A stretch of DNA of 64,000 nt from Granulosicoccus sp036478565 (GCA_965224525.1 OZ245050.1:4030001-4094000), one strand, 5' to 3'; counted from the first letter of the stretch, positions 26,132 to 36,236 are shown. Made by a program: numbers and translations. Notes: a model not told the origin generated them from the letters alone.

Positions 26132-27322
26132 TCATTGCGGTGTGGCCGAAATTTTATGGATGCTGAGATCGGCACCGTTATATTCCTCTTCTTCCGTTAG
26201 ACGAATACCCATTGTCCATTTGAGGAAACCATAAACTACAAATCCGCCAACTAGGGCAATGGCAATGCCTGATACCGTACCTATCAGTTGGCTGATTAAA
26301 CTGACGCCACCAAGACCGCCAAGCGATTCAGCGCCAAAGATACCGCAGGCAATACCACCCCAGGCACCACATAATCCGTGTAGCGGCCAGACACCCAGTA
26401 CGTCATCGATGCGCCAACGATTCTGCGCAGCTGTAAATGCCCAAACAAACAGCATGCCTGCGATCACACCAACAAACAATGATCCTATCGGGTGCATGAC
26501 GTCAGAACCAGCACAAACCGCCACCAAGCCAGCAAGCGGCCCATTGTGTAAAAAACCAGGATCTCCTCGCCCGGCAAACAGAGCGGCCAGAGTACCGCCT
26601 ACCATTGCCATCAATGAGTTAATGGCAACAAGACCGCTGATACCTTCAACTTCCTGAGCAGACATCACATTAAAACCAAACCACCCGACGGTAAGAATCC
26701 ATGCTCCCAAAGCAAGAAAAGGGATGTTCGACGGTGCAAAACTTCGCGCTACCGTACCATCCTTGTTGTAACGCCCCATGCGCGCACCCAGTAACACAAC
26801 CGCAACAAGCGCAATCCAGCCGCCCATAGCGTGAACCACCACGGATCCGGCGAAATCATGAAAAGAATGACCGGTAGCCGACGCCAGCCATTCCTGCAAG
26901 CCAAAACTACCGTTCCAGACTATGCCTTCAAAAAACGGATATAAGAACGCAACTATGATCGCGGATGCACATAGCTGCGGATAAAAACGGGCGCGCTCTG
27001 CGATTCCTCCCGAGATGATGGCCGGAATTGCAGCGGCAAATGTTAGCAGAAAAAAGAACTTGACCAGCTCGTAGCCATTGTTGATAGCCAGCTCGCTGGC
27101 ACCTGAGAAAAATGAGATTCCGTAAGCCAGTGGGTAACCTATAAAAAAGTAGGCAATGGTCGAAACAGCAAAATCTGAAAGTATCTTCATCAGGGCATTG
27201 ACCTGATTTTTCTCACGTACGGTTCCGACTTCCAGAAAAGCAAAACCTGCGTGCATAAAGAGCACAAGTATGGCGCCGAGTAATACAAACAGCACATTGC
27301 TGCCAGAAAGCACTGATTCCAT
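26132..27322 (-). CDS. amt: Ammonium transporter Amt
   Basis: A 396-residue channel of the Amt/Mep/Rh family with eleven hydrophobic helices. Landmarks include MHAGFAFLEVGTVREKNQVNALMK, the DFAGSVVVHAMGG segment with the first pore His of the twin-His pair, and the WPLHGLCGAWGGIACGIFG segment with the second. It carries ammonium into the cytoplasm. No cleaved signal peptide is evident. The glnK gene follows directly. I looked for a sigma-54 promoter (TGGCAC-N5-TTGCA) in the 138 bases upstream and did not find one, so the control of this operon is open. Confidence 0.93.
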   Translation of the reverse strand: MESVLSGSNVLFVLLGAILVLFMHAGFAFLEVGTVREKNQVNALMKILSDFAVSTIAYFFIGYPLAYGISFFSGASELAINNGYELVKFFFLLTFAAAIPAIISGGIAERARFYPQLCASAIIVAFLYPFFEGIVWNGSFGLQEWLASATGHSFHDFAGSVVVHAMGGWIALVAVVLLGARMGRYNKDGTVARSFAPSNIPFLALGAWILTVGWFGFNVMSAQEVEGISGLVAINSLMAMVGGTLAALFAGRGDPGFLHNGPLAGLVAVCAGSDVMHPIGSLFVGVIAGMLFVWAFTAAQNRWRIDDVLGVWPLHGLCGAWGGIACGIFGAESLGGLGGVSLISQLIGTVSGIAIALVGGFVVYGFLKWTMGIRLTEEEEYNGADLSIHKISATPQ

Positions 27323-27460
27323 GGGCTGTATTTGCAGATGAGATTCGCAGCGTAGATACTACCAGTGTCTGCTCTGTTTAGGCGCGCAGAACGCACCACG
27401 ACAGAGCAACTGCGTACCTGCATGGGAAAATCAGGGCCTGCCGAACACAAGTTGATTCGC

Positions 27461-28639
27461 TCAGGTCAAACGGTCGGCCAACAGCTCTCGCTCCAGGACA
27501 TGCATTAGCGCAATGACCCGGTCAATCCTTTTATCAATTTCAGCCATCGCCAAATCCACAGATGGTCCTTCGGCACCGTCTGACAAGCTTGCCATCAAGC
27601 GGTGTCCGGTTTCATGAACATCGACCAATGGCACCTCCAATGCGCGAAATGATGCATTTTCTTTCAACTGTTGACCAATCCCGTAATACCAGATACCAAC
27701 AGGCGATGAGGCGAAATCGCTACTGAATCCGGGATCCATCACTGACGGTAACGTATCGTTGACGCCCAGTCGATTGCAAAACGCGGCATCCACCAGGCTT
27801 TTGCGAAATTGCAAAAGATTTAGAATTGACTGATGCACGCGCCCTATCTGCGACCCTGTGAAATCGTGCGGCGCTCGCACAAAATCATGAAAATCATCCA
27901 GCGACATTGGCCGCGCAATCCAATAACCTTGCGCCTCCTCACAACCGTTGGCAATTAAAAAATTATAGGCCCCGGCCGACTCAATACCTTCAGCAACTGA
28001 TGTCATACGCAGCTCGCGCGCCATCGAAATTGCTGATCGCACGACATCCAGATTCTGCCGCGATGTACCCATACGCCTGACAACGCCTTGATCCAGCTTC
28101 AGGGAGCTAAAGGGTAACTGACTCAAACGATCTATCGACGAATAGCCTGTACCAAAATCGTCCATCAGCACCTTAATACCAAGCCCGGTCAACCGTACCA
28201 AATCATCGTGAACGCGCTCGAACTTGTTCATCGCAGCGCTTTCGGTGATCTCGATCTGCAACTCCTGACTGCTTATCGTACCCGCGTCGAGAAATCGACC
28301 AATGCGACTGCTGATCGTACTGGACGCCAGATCGTCTGCAGCTACGTTCATTGACAGTGCCAGCCCGGCTCGCGTATCGCGCAAACTGGTACAGGCCGCT
28401 ACAACCTGATCCAGAAGCTTGATCGTTATGTCATGCAGTAGTCCGCTGCTCTCTGCCAAAGGTAAAAATTCGTCGGGTGGAATGATTTCACGACTACGAT
28501 CATTCCAGCGCACCAGCGCCTCTGCGCCTATGATCTCTCCGCGTAACAGGCAAACCTTGGGCTGGTAATACAGCACAAGCTCATCATTCGACATCGCACG
28601 TTCAAGCGCAGCGCGCGTCAGGGGCGTTGCATGAGCCAT
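27461..28639 (-). CDS. EAL c-di-GMP phosphodiesterase with degenerate CZB-like tail
   Basis: A 392-residue cytoplasmic protein. Residues 1-255 are an EAL domain with all catalytic motifs: EALVRW, NVAADDL, EITES, DDFGTGYSS, LKLDQ, EGIES and QGYWIARPM, so it should hydrolyse c-di-GMP. No GGDEF or PAS part precedes it. Residues about 265-350 look like a chemoreceptor zinc-binding (CZB) domain (HQSILNLL, VGIWYYGIGQQL, VHETGH). However, the expected Cys is Ser312 and the first His of the HxxxH pair is Leu338, leaving His269 and His342. It ends 9 bases after the DUF349 gene on the same strand, so they may be co-transcribed. Confidence 0.85.
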   Translation of the reverse strand: MAHATPLTRAALERAMSNDELVLYYQPKVCLLRGEIIGAEALVRWNDRSREIIPPDEFLPLAESSGLLHDITIKLLDQVVAACTSLRDTRAGLALSMNVAADDLASSTISSRIGRFLDAGTISSQELQIEITESAAMNKFERVHDDLVRLTGLGIKVLMDDFGTGYSSIDRLSQLPFSSLKLDQGVVRRMGTSRQNLDVVRSAISMARELRMTSVAEGIESAGAYNFLIANGCEEAQGYWIARPMSLDDFHDFVRAPHDFTGSQIGRVHQSILNLLQFRKSLVDAAFCNRLGVNDTLPSVMDPGFSSDFASSPVGIWYYGIGQQLKENASFRALEVPLVDVHETGHRLMASLSDGAEGPSVDLAMAEIDKRIDRVIALMHVLERELLADRLT

Positions 28640-28648
28640 GAGTTGCGG

Positions 28649-31567
28649 CTATCGACCGACAGCTTTCAGATAGCGAGACTGCAGTGAATCCCGACTATGC
28701 TGCCGCACGGGCGGAGCTGTCAGCCACTGCTCCTCCAGTTTTGTCAGCGTAGCTCGCTGATCAGAAACACCGGCTGATGTCATGCCTTCTTTCAAATTTT
28801 CCAGCTGATAAACCATACGCCTGGATTTGTCTTCTGTCGGAGTTTCAATCTCCGCAGCAATTTCCATACGTATTAAAAGATCTCGGCGAAGAGTGTCATG
28901 CGCATCATAATCCGGCGTAGTTCCCGCCTTCAGATGTTTCACTGCTGCATCACGACGTGCGTCCAGCTGCGTTGCTATATCCCGTGATAACCGCACCTCC
29001 GTTGCTGACCAGCTGTGCATAATGTCGTCCTGCAAAGTACTTGTCCGGGATTCAGGCAGCTCTACGGCATGTTCAAGTTGTTCGCACAAGCCCACAAGCC
29101 GTAGTCGTTCTTCATACTCCGCCTGTTCTCGCCGTTTGGCGCTACTGGCCTGAACACGCGAGCATGCATCTGTGGCCGCTCTAAAATCCCGTTTCAGGAA
29201 TTTGTCATCACGTGGCGGAAAATCCGCCAGGTTCTGAAATTCGGTCAACAGTATCTGAACTTCAGCGTCATCAATCGAACTGCCTTTCGCCAGCTGCTTG
29301 AGCAGTTTGATAATATCCTTGGCGCGAAACACATGCGCCAGAGTCGCGTTGCGCTTTTCGCGATCGACCTCGTGCTGATGTTTGAAAACCGTACGACAAT
29401 GACCGTTAAATAACTCCCACAAGGCCTGATCTTCCTTGCGTCGCATAATGCCAATCTGCTTCCACGTATTCTGCAAACGTTTTGCCTGATTCGCACTGTG
29501 CTGAGTAATATCGCCCTCGGCCAGCGATGTGATTTTTTCCACCAACTCCTGCTTGGCATTCCGGTTGGCATCGTATTGCAATGCCAACGCATCTTCCAGT
29601 GGTTTCAGCGCTGCAGAAAACCTTGACTCAAGCGATTTATCCGGTTTACGGTCCTGAATTCTGTTACGTGACCAATCCCGCTTGGCATTGCCTACTTGCC
29701 GATTGATTTCCTTCCAGTCCGCATCATCTAAGGACAACAAGGTTTTCGCCTCTTCAAGCTGGCTACAAATCCCGGCCTTGGCATCGAGTTTTAGCTGTCG
29801 CTCAACCTGCTTCTTTTCAAACCAGGCTTTACAAGGCTCATAAGCCGTGTCACCAGCCAATTTGAAACGTGGCCAAAGTTCATTGGCTGCACTGCTGGCA
29901 CCAAGCGCTTTCCAGTTAGCCTGGAGTTTGCGAACTTTCTTTGCCAGCGCATCAGGCGCTAGCTCCTGTGCCGGCAATGCTTCCATGGAAACACACAGTG
30001 TTTCAAGTTTTGGTCGTGCAGCAAAATCCTGCCAATCCCCCATCTCCTTAAGTTGAGATTCGGCACGTGTCAGTTTTTCGTTTAATCCTGAACGCTCGGC
30101 AGGCTCCATAGCAGACAGCTTTTTCTGTAGCCGGTGCAACATGCTGTTTGCCGGCCCCCATTTGCCATCAGCCACAGTACCAGCCAATGCGGCAAACTGT
30201 CTGTGAGTCGCCTTGATGCGATCACTGGACTCCTGACGGGCTTTATCCAGACGCTGCTCCAGCACAAGGCGATAGTCACCCAGATGTTTCAGGTACGGCA
30301 GTTCATTTGCAGTCAAGCCACCGAGTGTGGCGCGTGTATCGATCAGGCTATCAATTCGCCGTGTGTGTTGCTTCAACGCCTGTGGCCGCGCCTTGTTGTA
30401 ATCAAATGGCGGATCGAACAATACAGCCACCGCTCTGCCATGAGCCAGCAATGCCGTGGCTCTTGCACCGGTAGCCTCCTTGTTCTCCAGTGTACCCAGT
30501 ACAGCGCCCAGGTCTAACAGTTGCACCTCGTCAAATGCCTTACACAGCGCAATGACTTCAACATCCTGCTGCCATGCTGGATCAGCTTTTACTGCCGTCG
30601 GGGTGTTTGTCTTGTCATTGTCGGAAACTTGGTCGGATGAAGCCGATTTGCCCGCCTGATCAACACCTACCTCCTCGGCAGTTGCCGAGGAGGTAGAATT
30701 TACAGACGATGTATCTGCTTTTGACCCGGTCGCTACGTCGGACGCCTCAAGCGATTGCTGCTCTGCGCGCAACGCTGCCTCTTTTACCTGTGTTTCAATG
30801 ATTTGGTTTACTGCCTTGCTTGCAACTAATAAGGCTTCAGCTCTGTCAGCAGTATCAGCACTATCGAAATTTTTCCAACGATCAAGCAAGGCCTGATGAC
30901 GGCCACTGTGCTGAGGAGACCAGACACTGCTTGCCAGCGCCTGCATACTTTCGACTGTTGTTGTTACTGCGTGAGCCGTTGCAATGCGGGCAGCTTCAGC
31001 AGCAGCTTCGCTATCCAGCCGTTGCTGCAACAGCTTTGCCACGACCTTGTCGCGTGAACGACACGCCGACAACGCCGCCTGCATGCCATCGTGTCGGGTA
31101 ATTCTGCTGGCTGCTGCAAGCCGGGTGTCATGGTACCGCGCCTGTTGCACAACCTGTAGCAGTGTTACTTCGTCCAGTATCAGCGTCAGCGCCTGTTCGC
31201 GCTGTGACACAGCACTGCTGTGTGCCGCGACGGTTGCAGCCAGTTGCCTCGTATGTGACTGTAGCAACTGACCTACGCTCACATCACTAACCTCACCGGC
31301 TTCCAGGAGCCCGGCAAGCCGTTTCCCCACGGCATCCTCCAACTCACCGCTACTGCCAGCATCCAGCAATTGCAGCAACATGACAATATCGTCCGATTTG
31401 CCAATCGCTGCCCTGCGGACAGGTAAGGCTTCATCATTCAGCGCAAGCTCAGTTAGCACGCTTTGTGAGGCAGGATCGTCAGCCTCATCCGAGGTGACCC
31501 AGGATAGCCTGACTTGAGGGTCCTTATGCTTGTGGGCAGTGGACTTTAAAAAATTCTTAACACGCAT
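28649..31567 (-). CDS. Large DUF349 repeat protein
   Basis: A 972-residue, mostly helical, highly charged cytoplasmic protein. The middle and C-terminal parts contain several DUF349 repeats, seen as the recurring pattern of a helix ending in W followed by a basic helix (KLQANWKALG, RLQNTWKQIGI, KLEEQWLTA). The N-terminal 300 residues have HEAT-like helical repeats. Residues about 270-320 are a low-complexity Ser/Ala/Asp linker. DUF349 proteins have no settled function. The EAL gene lies 9 bases downstream. The ATG at 31567 follows a 416-base intergenic region. Confidence 0.88.
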   Translation of the reverse strand: MRVKNFLKSTAHKHKDPQVRLSWVTSDEADDPASQSVLTELALNDEALPVRRAAIGKSDDIVMLLQLLDAGSSGELEDAVGKRLAGLLEAGEVSDVSVGQLLQSHTRQLAATVAAHSSAVSQREQALTLILDEVTLLQVVQQARYHDTRLAAASRITRHDGMQAALSACRSRDKVVAKLLQQRLDSEAAAEAARIATAHAVTTTVESMQALASSVWSPQHSGRHQALLDRWKNFDSADTADRAEALLVASKAVNQIIETQVKEAALRAEQQSLEASDVATGSKADTSSVNSTSSATAEEVGVDQAGKSASSDQVSDNDKTNTPTAVKADPAWQQDVEVIALCKAFDEVQLLDLGAVLGTLENKEATGARATALLAHGRAVAVLFDPPFDYNKARPQALKQHTRRIDSLIDTRATLGGLTANELPYLKHLGDYRLVLEQRLDKARQESSDRIKATHRQFAALAGTVADGKWGPANSMLHRLQKKLSAMEPAERSGLNEKLTRAESQLKEMGDWQDFAARPKLETLCVSMEALPAQELAPDALAKKVRKLQANWKALGASSAANELWPRFKLAGDTAYEPCKAWFEKKQVERQLKLDAKAGICSQLEEAKTLLSLDDADWKEINRQVGNAKRDWSRNRIQDRKPDKSLESRFSAALKPLEDALALQYDANRNAKQELVEKITSLAEGDITQHSANQAKRLQNTWKQIGIMRRKEDQALWELFNGHCRTVFKHQHEVDREKRNATLAHVFRAKDIIKLLKQLAKGSSIDDAEVQILLTEFQNLADFPPRDDKFLKRDFRAATDACSRVQASSAKRREQAEYEERLRLVGLCEQLEHAVELPESRTSTLQDDIMHSWSATEVRLSRDIATQLDARRDAAVKHLKAGTTPDYDAHDTLRRDLLIRMEIAAEIETPTEDKSRRMVYQLENLKEGMTSAGVSDQRATLTKLEEQWLTAPPVRQHSRDSLQSRYLKAVGR

Positions 31568-31983
31568 GAAGCGCAGACGTCATTCGAGCGGGTCTCCAGT
31601 ATAACAACCCACCGCACCTTCAGAGCAACGTCAGGTTGGTCAGTCCGACAAAATTCTGGCCATCAGTCGCAGAAACTTGCAATCACCAGGTGAGACGGCG
31701 TATTCGATACCGCACGAAATGTGGTAATTCCCGGCAACAGCGCGTCGATCTGCCACCTGCCGAGCCTGTAAGGGAACCTGACAACTCGCGATACAGTCAC
31801 ATCCAGTCCTGAAAGTGTCGAGTAGTGCACAAACAGGTACCCCCCCCCCTTGGCATGACATGAATCAATTTTGCGGGGCCGTTCTCAAAGCGACCAGCTC
31901 CGAGAGCACTTTTTTTACCACCGGTCACCTATCGGCGCAGAGCCCGGATATCTGGCCGCTAACAGGACTTTCCCAGCACCACA
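31568..31983. other. Intergenic region between divergent genes, with a C10 run
   Basis: These 416 bases separate the DUF349 gene (leftward) and the MoxR gene (rightward). Short overlapping frames on the minus strand cross a run of ten G (C on the plus strand). One of them, reading YLFVHYSTLSGLDV, looks fairly protein-like but has no start codon in frame unless the run gains one base. I cannot support a gene. Confidence 0.4.
31840..31849. repeat. Poly-C tract (10) between DUF349 and MoxR genes
   Basis: Ten C in a row, the same length as the run inside the glycosyltransferase gene at 16.2 kb. It lies about 135 bases before the MoxR start codon. Confidence 0.9.
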
Positions 31984-33018
31984 ATGATCATGAAAAATTT
32001 TCTGCTTCGTGAAGCGCCTTCCGCGACTGAGCCGGTGACTCCCTCGCCAGATCCCGATCCGGTCATGCCGCGAAATACGTCTGCACCTCTCACGACATCA
32101 AAAGGCAATACAACTGTCACAGCCATCTCAGCCCTTTCCGTCGTACTTGAACAGCTTGAAAGTGTACTGCTCGGTAAGCGAGCTCAGCTTGAACTGGCTG
32201 TCGCTTGCCTGCTGGCACGCGGCCATTTGCTCATTGAGGATGTACCCGGCGTTGGCAAGACCACTTTGGCACAAGCACTTGGGAAATCACTTGGATTACC
32301 GTGGACGCGGGTGCAATTTACCAGCGACCTGCTGCCTGCAGATGTGCTGGGAGTTTCTATCTTCAACAACCAGACTCAGGAGTTTGAATTCAAGCCAGGC
32401 CCGGTCTTCACCTCCGTTCTACTGGCCGATGAAATTAACCGCGCGCCAGCAAAAGCACAAAGCGCATTGCTCGAAGCCATGGAAGAGCGGCAGGTTTCCA
32501 TAGACGGCATCACACATGACTTACCGGCAGATTTTTTTGTTATTGCGACGCAGAATCCAACCGACCAACTTGGCGCCTACCCGCTGCCGGAGTCTCAACT
32601 GGATCGATTCCTGGTCGGTATTGAAATCGGCTATCCCGACACGAACTCTGAGCGACAATTGCTCGAACACGGTGACCGGCGTTCAAGTATCGAAGCCTTG
32701 CCGGCTATCGCCAACCCCTTGCAGCTGAAACAATGGATGCAGGACTGCGAGGTAGTCACTGCAGCGCCGACCATTCTCGACTATGTGCAGGCACTACTTC
32801 TTGAGACACGCGAATCCGGTAACGGACTCAGCCCGCGAGCAGGTCTGAGCCTGGTAAGGCTGTGCCGCTCTTTCGCATTACTACAAGGTCGTACACATGT
32901 ATTGCCTGACGATGTCCGCGCTGTTTTCCCAGCTCTTGCCGGTCATCGTTTGACTGGTCATGTCAAGAGTGGACGTACAGCTGCACTGGATGTTCTGCAG
33001 CGTGTACCGATGCCGTGA
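31984..33018 (+). CDS. MoxR family AAA+ ATPase
   Basis: A 344-residue AAA+ chaperone-like ATPase. Walker A is GVGKTTLAQAL, Walker B LLADEINRAPAKAQSALLEAMEE, sensor 1 ATQNPTDQLGAYPLPESQLDRF, all standard for MoxR. The first 45 residues are a poorly conserved Pro/Ser/Thr-rich extension, so the true start may be later than ATG 31984. MoxR proteins usually act with a DUF58 partner to mature or insert a protein complex. Here the DUF58 and TgpA genes follow directly in the same direction, the common MoxR-DUF58-TgpA arrangement. Confidence 0.92.
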   Translation: MIMKNFLLREAPSATEPVTPSPDPDPVMPRNTSAPLTTSKGNTTVTAISALSVVLEQLESVLLGKRAQLELAVACLLARGHLLIEDVPGVGKTTLAQALGKSLGLPWTRVQFTSDLLPADVLGVSIFNNQTQEFEFKPGPVFTSVLLADEINRAPAKAQSALLEAMEERQVSIDGITHDLPADFFVIATQNPTDQLGAYPLPESQLDRFLVGIEIGYPDTNSERQLLEHGDRRSSIEALPAIANPLQLKQWMQDCEVVTAAPTILDYVQALLLETRESGNGLSPRAGLSLVRLCRSFALLQGRTHVLPDDVRAVFPALAGHRLTGHVKSGRTAALDVLQRVPMP

Positions 33019-33136
33019 ACCTCCGCCCGGATCATTCGCCGCTATGCAGAACCCTCAAAAAACGTGACCGGCTTACTCCTTATTTCACCAGACAACACCT
33101 AAAGCGGCAGCACGTCGTGCCTCGCATAAGCAGACC

Positions 33137-34132
33137 ATGATCTCTGGAGTAACTCAACGAGTTATGCAACGTATTTTCCGCACACGAGCGGAAGATTCAT
33201 TGCCATTGGCTATCGAACATCAGCGCATCTACATCCTTCCAACCCGACGAGGCTGGGCTTTCCTGCTGGTGCTGCTGCTGATGCTGGTCGCATCAGTCAA
33301 CTATGCATTGAGCCTGGGCTATGCCTTGTGCTTTCTGTTGACAGGCTTATTCTCAGCCACCTTGTTGCACACCTATCGGAATCTGGCCGGCATTGAACTG
33401 CGGCAAATTCGTAGCGGTACAGCCTACGCCGGCGAGCCGCTGGGTTTCACCCTGCATTTGTTCAACAACAGTAAGCTGGCGCGCAGCGGGTTACGGATAT
33501 GCGCCAGGAACGTAGACCAACAGCACGAGATGGAAGAAGAATCGTCAGTTACCGCCAGCATGGACTTACCAGCGCAAACGATGACGTTGACGAGCCTTGA
33601 TATACCAACGACGCGGCGCGGCCCGCAAGTGCTTGGACGGCTCACCCTGCAAAGCGACTGGCCACTCGGACTGTGGACCACATGGAGTTATGTGCACACG
33701 CCACTGTACGGCCTGGTTTTTCCACAACCTGAAGCCGACGCACCGGCGCTACCTTGTATAAATGCAGAAGGTGTTGGCACTCGCAACCGCGACGCTATAA
33801 ATGGTGATGTCGCCGGGCTGCGTGAGTATCAAGTGGGTGATCCGCTCACAGCCATTGCCTGGAAAAGCGCGGCTCGCGGACTGGGCTTGCATGTGCGTAC
33901 CTTTGATGACGAAACAGGTCCTGGCATAACGCGCCTGACACTGGGTAGCACTCAACTATCCGACACCGAAGCCAGACTGTCACGACTGGCCGCCTGGATT
34001 CTTGAGGCCGAGCAGCGCAATGCATACTATTCGCTCGAACTACCTGGAATTCACCTGCCATTGGCACAAGGACCTGTGCACCAGGATGCGGCTCTGGGCG
34101 CTTGCGCGCTGCATGGCAAAGACAGTTCATGA
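33137..34132 (+). CDS. DUF58 domain protein
   Basis: A 331-residue membrane-attached protein. Two adjacent hydrophobic helices lie at about 38-80 (FLLVLLLMLVASVNYALSL). The long soluble part contains the DUF58 core GDVAGLREYQVGDPLTAIAWKSAARG, the most conserved part of the family. DUF58 proteins are partners of MoxR ATPases and have a von-Willebrand-factor-like neighbourhood. The TgpA start overlaps the stop by four bases (ATGA), which suggests translational coupling. Confidence 0.9.
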   Translation: MISGVTQRVMQRIFRTRAEDSLPLAIEHQRIYILPTRRGWAFLLVLLLMLVASVNYALSLGYALCFLLTGLFSATLLHTYRNLAGIELRQIRSGTAYAGEPLGFTLHLFNNSKLARSGLRICARNVDQQHEMEEESSVTASMDLPAQTMTLTSLDIPTTRRGPQVLGRLTLQSDWPLGLWTTWSYVHTPLYGLVFPQPEADAPALPCINAEGVGTRNRDAINGDVAGLREYQVGDPLTAIAWKSAARGLGLHVRTFDDETGPGITRLTLGSTQLSDTEARLSRLAAWILEAEQRNAYYSLELPGIHLPLAQGPVHQDAALGACALHGKDSS

Positions 34133-36186
34133 CAACAGCAATGGCAGCGGCTCGACCTGGCAGGTTTTCCCGCCTGTTTGCGCTGGCTGAACCAAATGCA
34201 AATACACTCGATGAACGGAGCCTGCGAGCAATCGCTGCCCTGCTGTTATTGGTGCAATTTCCTCACCTGCTGCATCTTCCTGTCTGGGTCAGTGCGGCCG
34301 GTGCAAGTATTATCGGTCTGCGACTCTGGTCAATCAGCGACACTAACAACGCATTACTGAAACGCTTGTTGTCACCGTTTGCCCTGACCGGTATCGCTGT
34401 TATCAGTGCACTGCTGATACGCGAACACTATGGGTACTTTATAGGTCGTGATCCCTGCGTCGCATTTTTGTTCCTGTTGGTGGCAGCGAAGTTTTCTGAA
34501 ATTCGCAAAAACAGTGATGCCACTTTCCTTATGTGTCTGGCCGCATTTCTTCTGTTGACGCAGTATTTCTATGCTCAAACCATTCTTTCGGCGATAGTTA
34601 CCCTGCCCGCGGTATTCGCTCTGGGCCATGCTCTGGCTGTACTGCGTGATCCAGGCAGCCCAAGCACTGCAATTGATCACCTGCGGCTGATCGGTAAGTT
34701 ACTGCTACAAGGCACACCGATTGCCGTACTACTGTTTGTCCTGTTTCCTCGCCTGCCAGGGCCATTGTGGTCATTGCCAGAAGATGCCATGGCAACTACC
34801 GGCCTGTCTGATTCGATGTCGCCCGGCAGTATAGGGGCCTTGTCGCAATCTGATGCCGTTGCGTTCCGCGTGGAGTTTGATACCGCACCACCCGTAGCAT
34901 CCAGTCGCTACTGGCGTGGCCCGGTACTGAGCGAATTCGACGGCCAGCAATGGTCGCTGGGTGTTCAGACGCTTGCAGCCAAACCACAGCAGTTGACCGG
35001 CGCATCAGTTGAATACACCGTCATGCTACAGCCACATCGACAGCACTGGCTATTTGCACTGGATGCTGCCGTATCACTACCGCAATCATCTCCCACTGCG
35101 AATGCCAGTACGCCACCTCTCGCCCATATGATGAATGATGGCCAGCTTCTGACAGACGAGCCGGTAGCGCAAGTGTTGCGATACAGGCAGCGATCAGTAT
35201 TAAGTGCGTCATTCACCCCTGCAAGATACCCGGACGATAGCCATCTGCACCTGGCTGGCAAGAATCCAAAGGCGCTCACCTTTGCCACAAGGCTGCGGGC
35301 AACGACTGAAAGTGACTCTGACTACGCCGATGCATTGCTATCTCACTTCAACCGGGAGAACTTTCACTACACACTTTCCCCTCAGTTGCTCGGTGACAAC
35401 CCGGTTGATGAATTTCTGTTTGCCTCTCGCGAAGGGTTTTGCGAACACTACGCATCTGCTTTTGCGGTGCTCATGAGAGCGGCAGGTATTCCGGCACGTG
35501 TCGTTACCGGCTACCTGGGTGGTGAAATAAATGGTGACTACATGATTGTGCGTCAGTCCGATGCCCATGCCTGGACAGAAGCCTATATAGACGGTGTTTG
35601 GCAACGCTACGATCCGACTGGCGCGGTTGCGCCATCGCGTGTTGATATCGGCATATCCGCAGCCATTCCCCGCAATGAACTACCTCGCCTGGCGCGTCTG
35701 GAAGCGGGCTGGCTGCGCGAGCTGCAGCTTGGCTGGGATGCAATAAACCACGATTGGCAACGCTTCGTTATCAACTTTGATAATGACTCCCAATCCGAAC
35801 TGTGGGAAATGTTGGGGCTGGCAAAACCGGTGCTCTGGCAAATTACTGTTGCGGTGTTGTTGGCGGTGGCTATATGGTGTCTTTTTGTACTGGGATTGCC
35901 CTGGGGATCAGCTCGTGTATTGCGACGTGAAGAACGGGCATGGCTGTCCTTGACCGAACTGCTAAACCGCAAGGGTATACATCGTGAATATTCAGAAACA
36001 CCGGGAGAATTTCTGGCGCGAGCGGAAAGCCAGTTCCCTGCACAAAGAGAACGCATTCAACGTTTAAGCCAGAGCTTCACCAAACTGCGCTTTACGCCTC
36101 ATGACAACGCAACTCATGAAAACTGGCAGGCTATGCAAAGAGACCTTTGGGGACTACGCCGTTCTCTGCTATTTCAGCGTGCCTGA
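34129..36186 (+). CDS. TgpA-type membrane transglutaminase
   Basis: A 685-residue inner-membrane protein (DUF3488, transglutaminase core, DUF4129). About six helices lie in the first 200 residues. A periplasmic domain follows with the papain-like triad: Cys in EGFCEHYASAFAVLMRAAG, His in SDAHAWTEAYIDG and Asp in RYDPTGAV. One more helix (about 565-585) precedes a cytoplasmic tail. Pseudomonas TgpA is important for viability and belongs to the same operon type. I start at ATG 34129 because it overlaps the DUF58 stop as ATGA; a TTG at 34102 is in frame but less likely. Confidence 0.92.
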   Translation: MTTAMAAARPGRFSRLFALAEPNANTLDERSLRAIAALLLLVQFPHLLHLPVWVSAAGASIIGLRLWSISDTNNALLKRLLSPFALTGIAVISALLIREHYGYFIGRDPCVAFLFLLVAAKFSEIRKNSDATFLMCLAAFLLLTQYFYAQTILSAIVTLPAVFALGHALAVLRDPGSPSTAIDHLRLIGKLLLQGTPIAVLLFVLFPRLPGPLWSLPEDAMATTGLSDSMSPGSIGALSQSDAVAFRVEFDTAPPVASSRYWRGPVLSEFDGQQWSLGVQTLAAKPQQLTGASVEYTVMLQPHRQHWLFALDAAVSLPQSSPTANASTPPLAHMMNDGQLLTDEPVAQVLRYRQRSVLSASFTPARYPDDSHLHLAGKNPKALTFATRLRATTESDSDYADALLSHFNRENFHYTLSPQLLGDNPVDEFLFASREGFCEHYASAFAVLMRAAGIPARVVTGYLGGEINGDYMIVRQSDAHAWTEAYIDGVWQRYDPTGAVAPSRVDIGISAAIPRNELPRLARLEAGWLRELQLGWDAINHDWQRFVINFDNDSQSELWEMLGLAKPVLWQITVAVLLAVAIWCLFVLGLPWGSARVLRREERAWLSLTELLNRKGIHREYSETPGEFLARAESQFPAQRERIQRLSQSFTKLRFTPHDNATHENWQAMQRDLWGLRRSLLFQRA

Positions 36187-36236
36187 AGCTAGACAAACAA
36201 AAAGGGCCAGAGCACCTGATATAGCAAGAAGATTGT

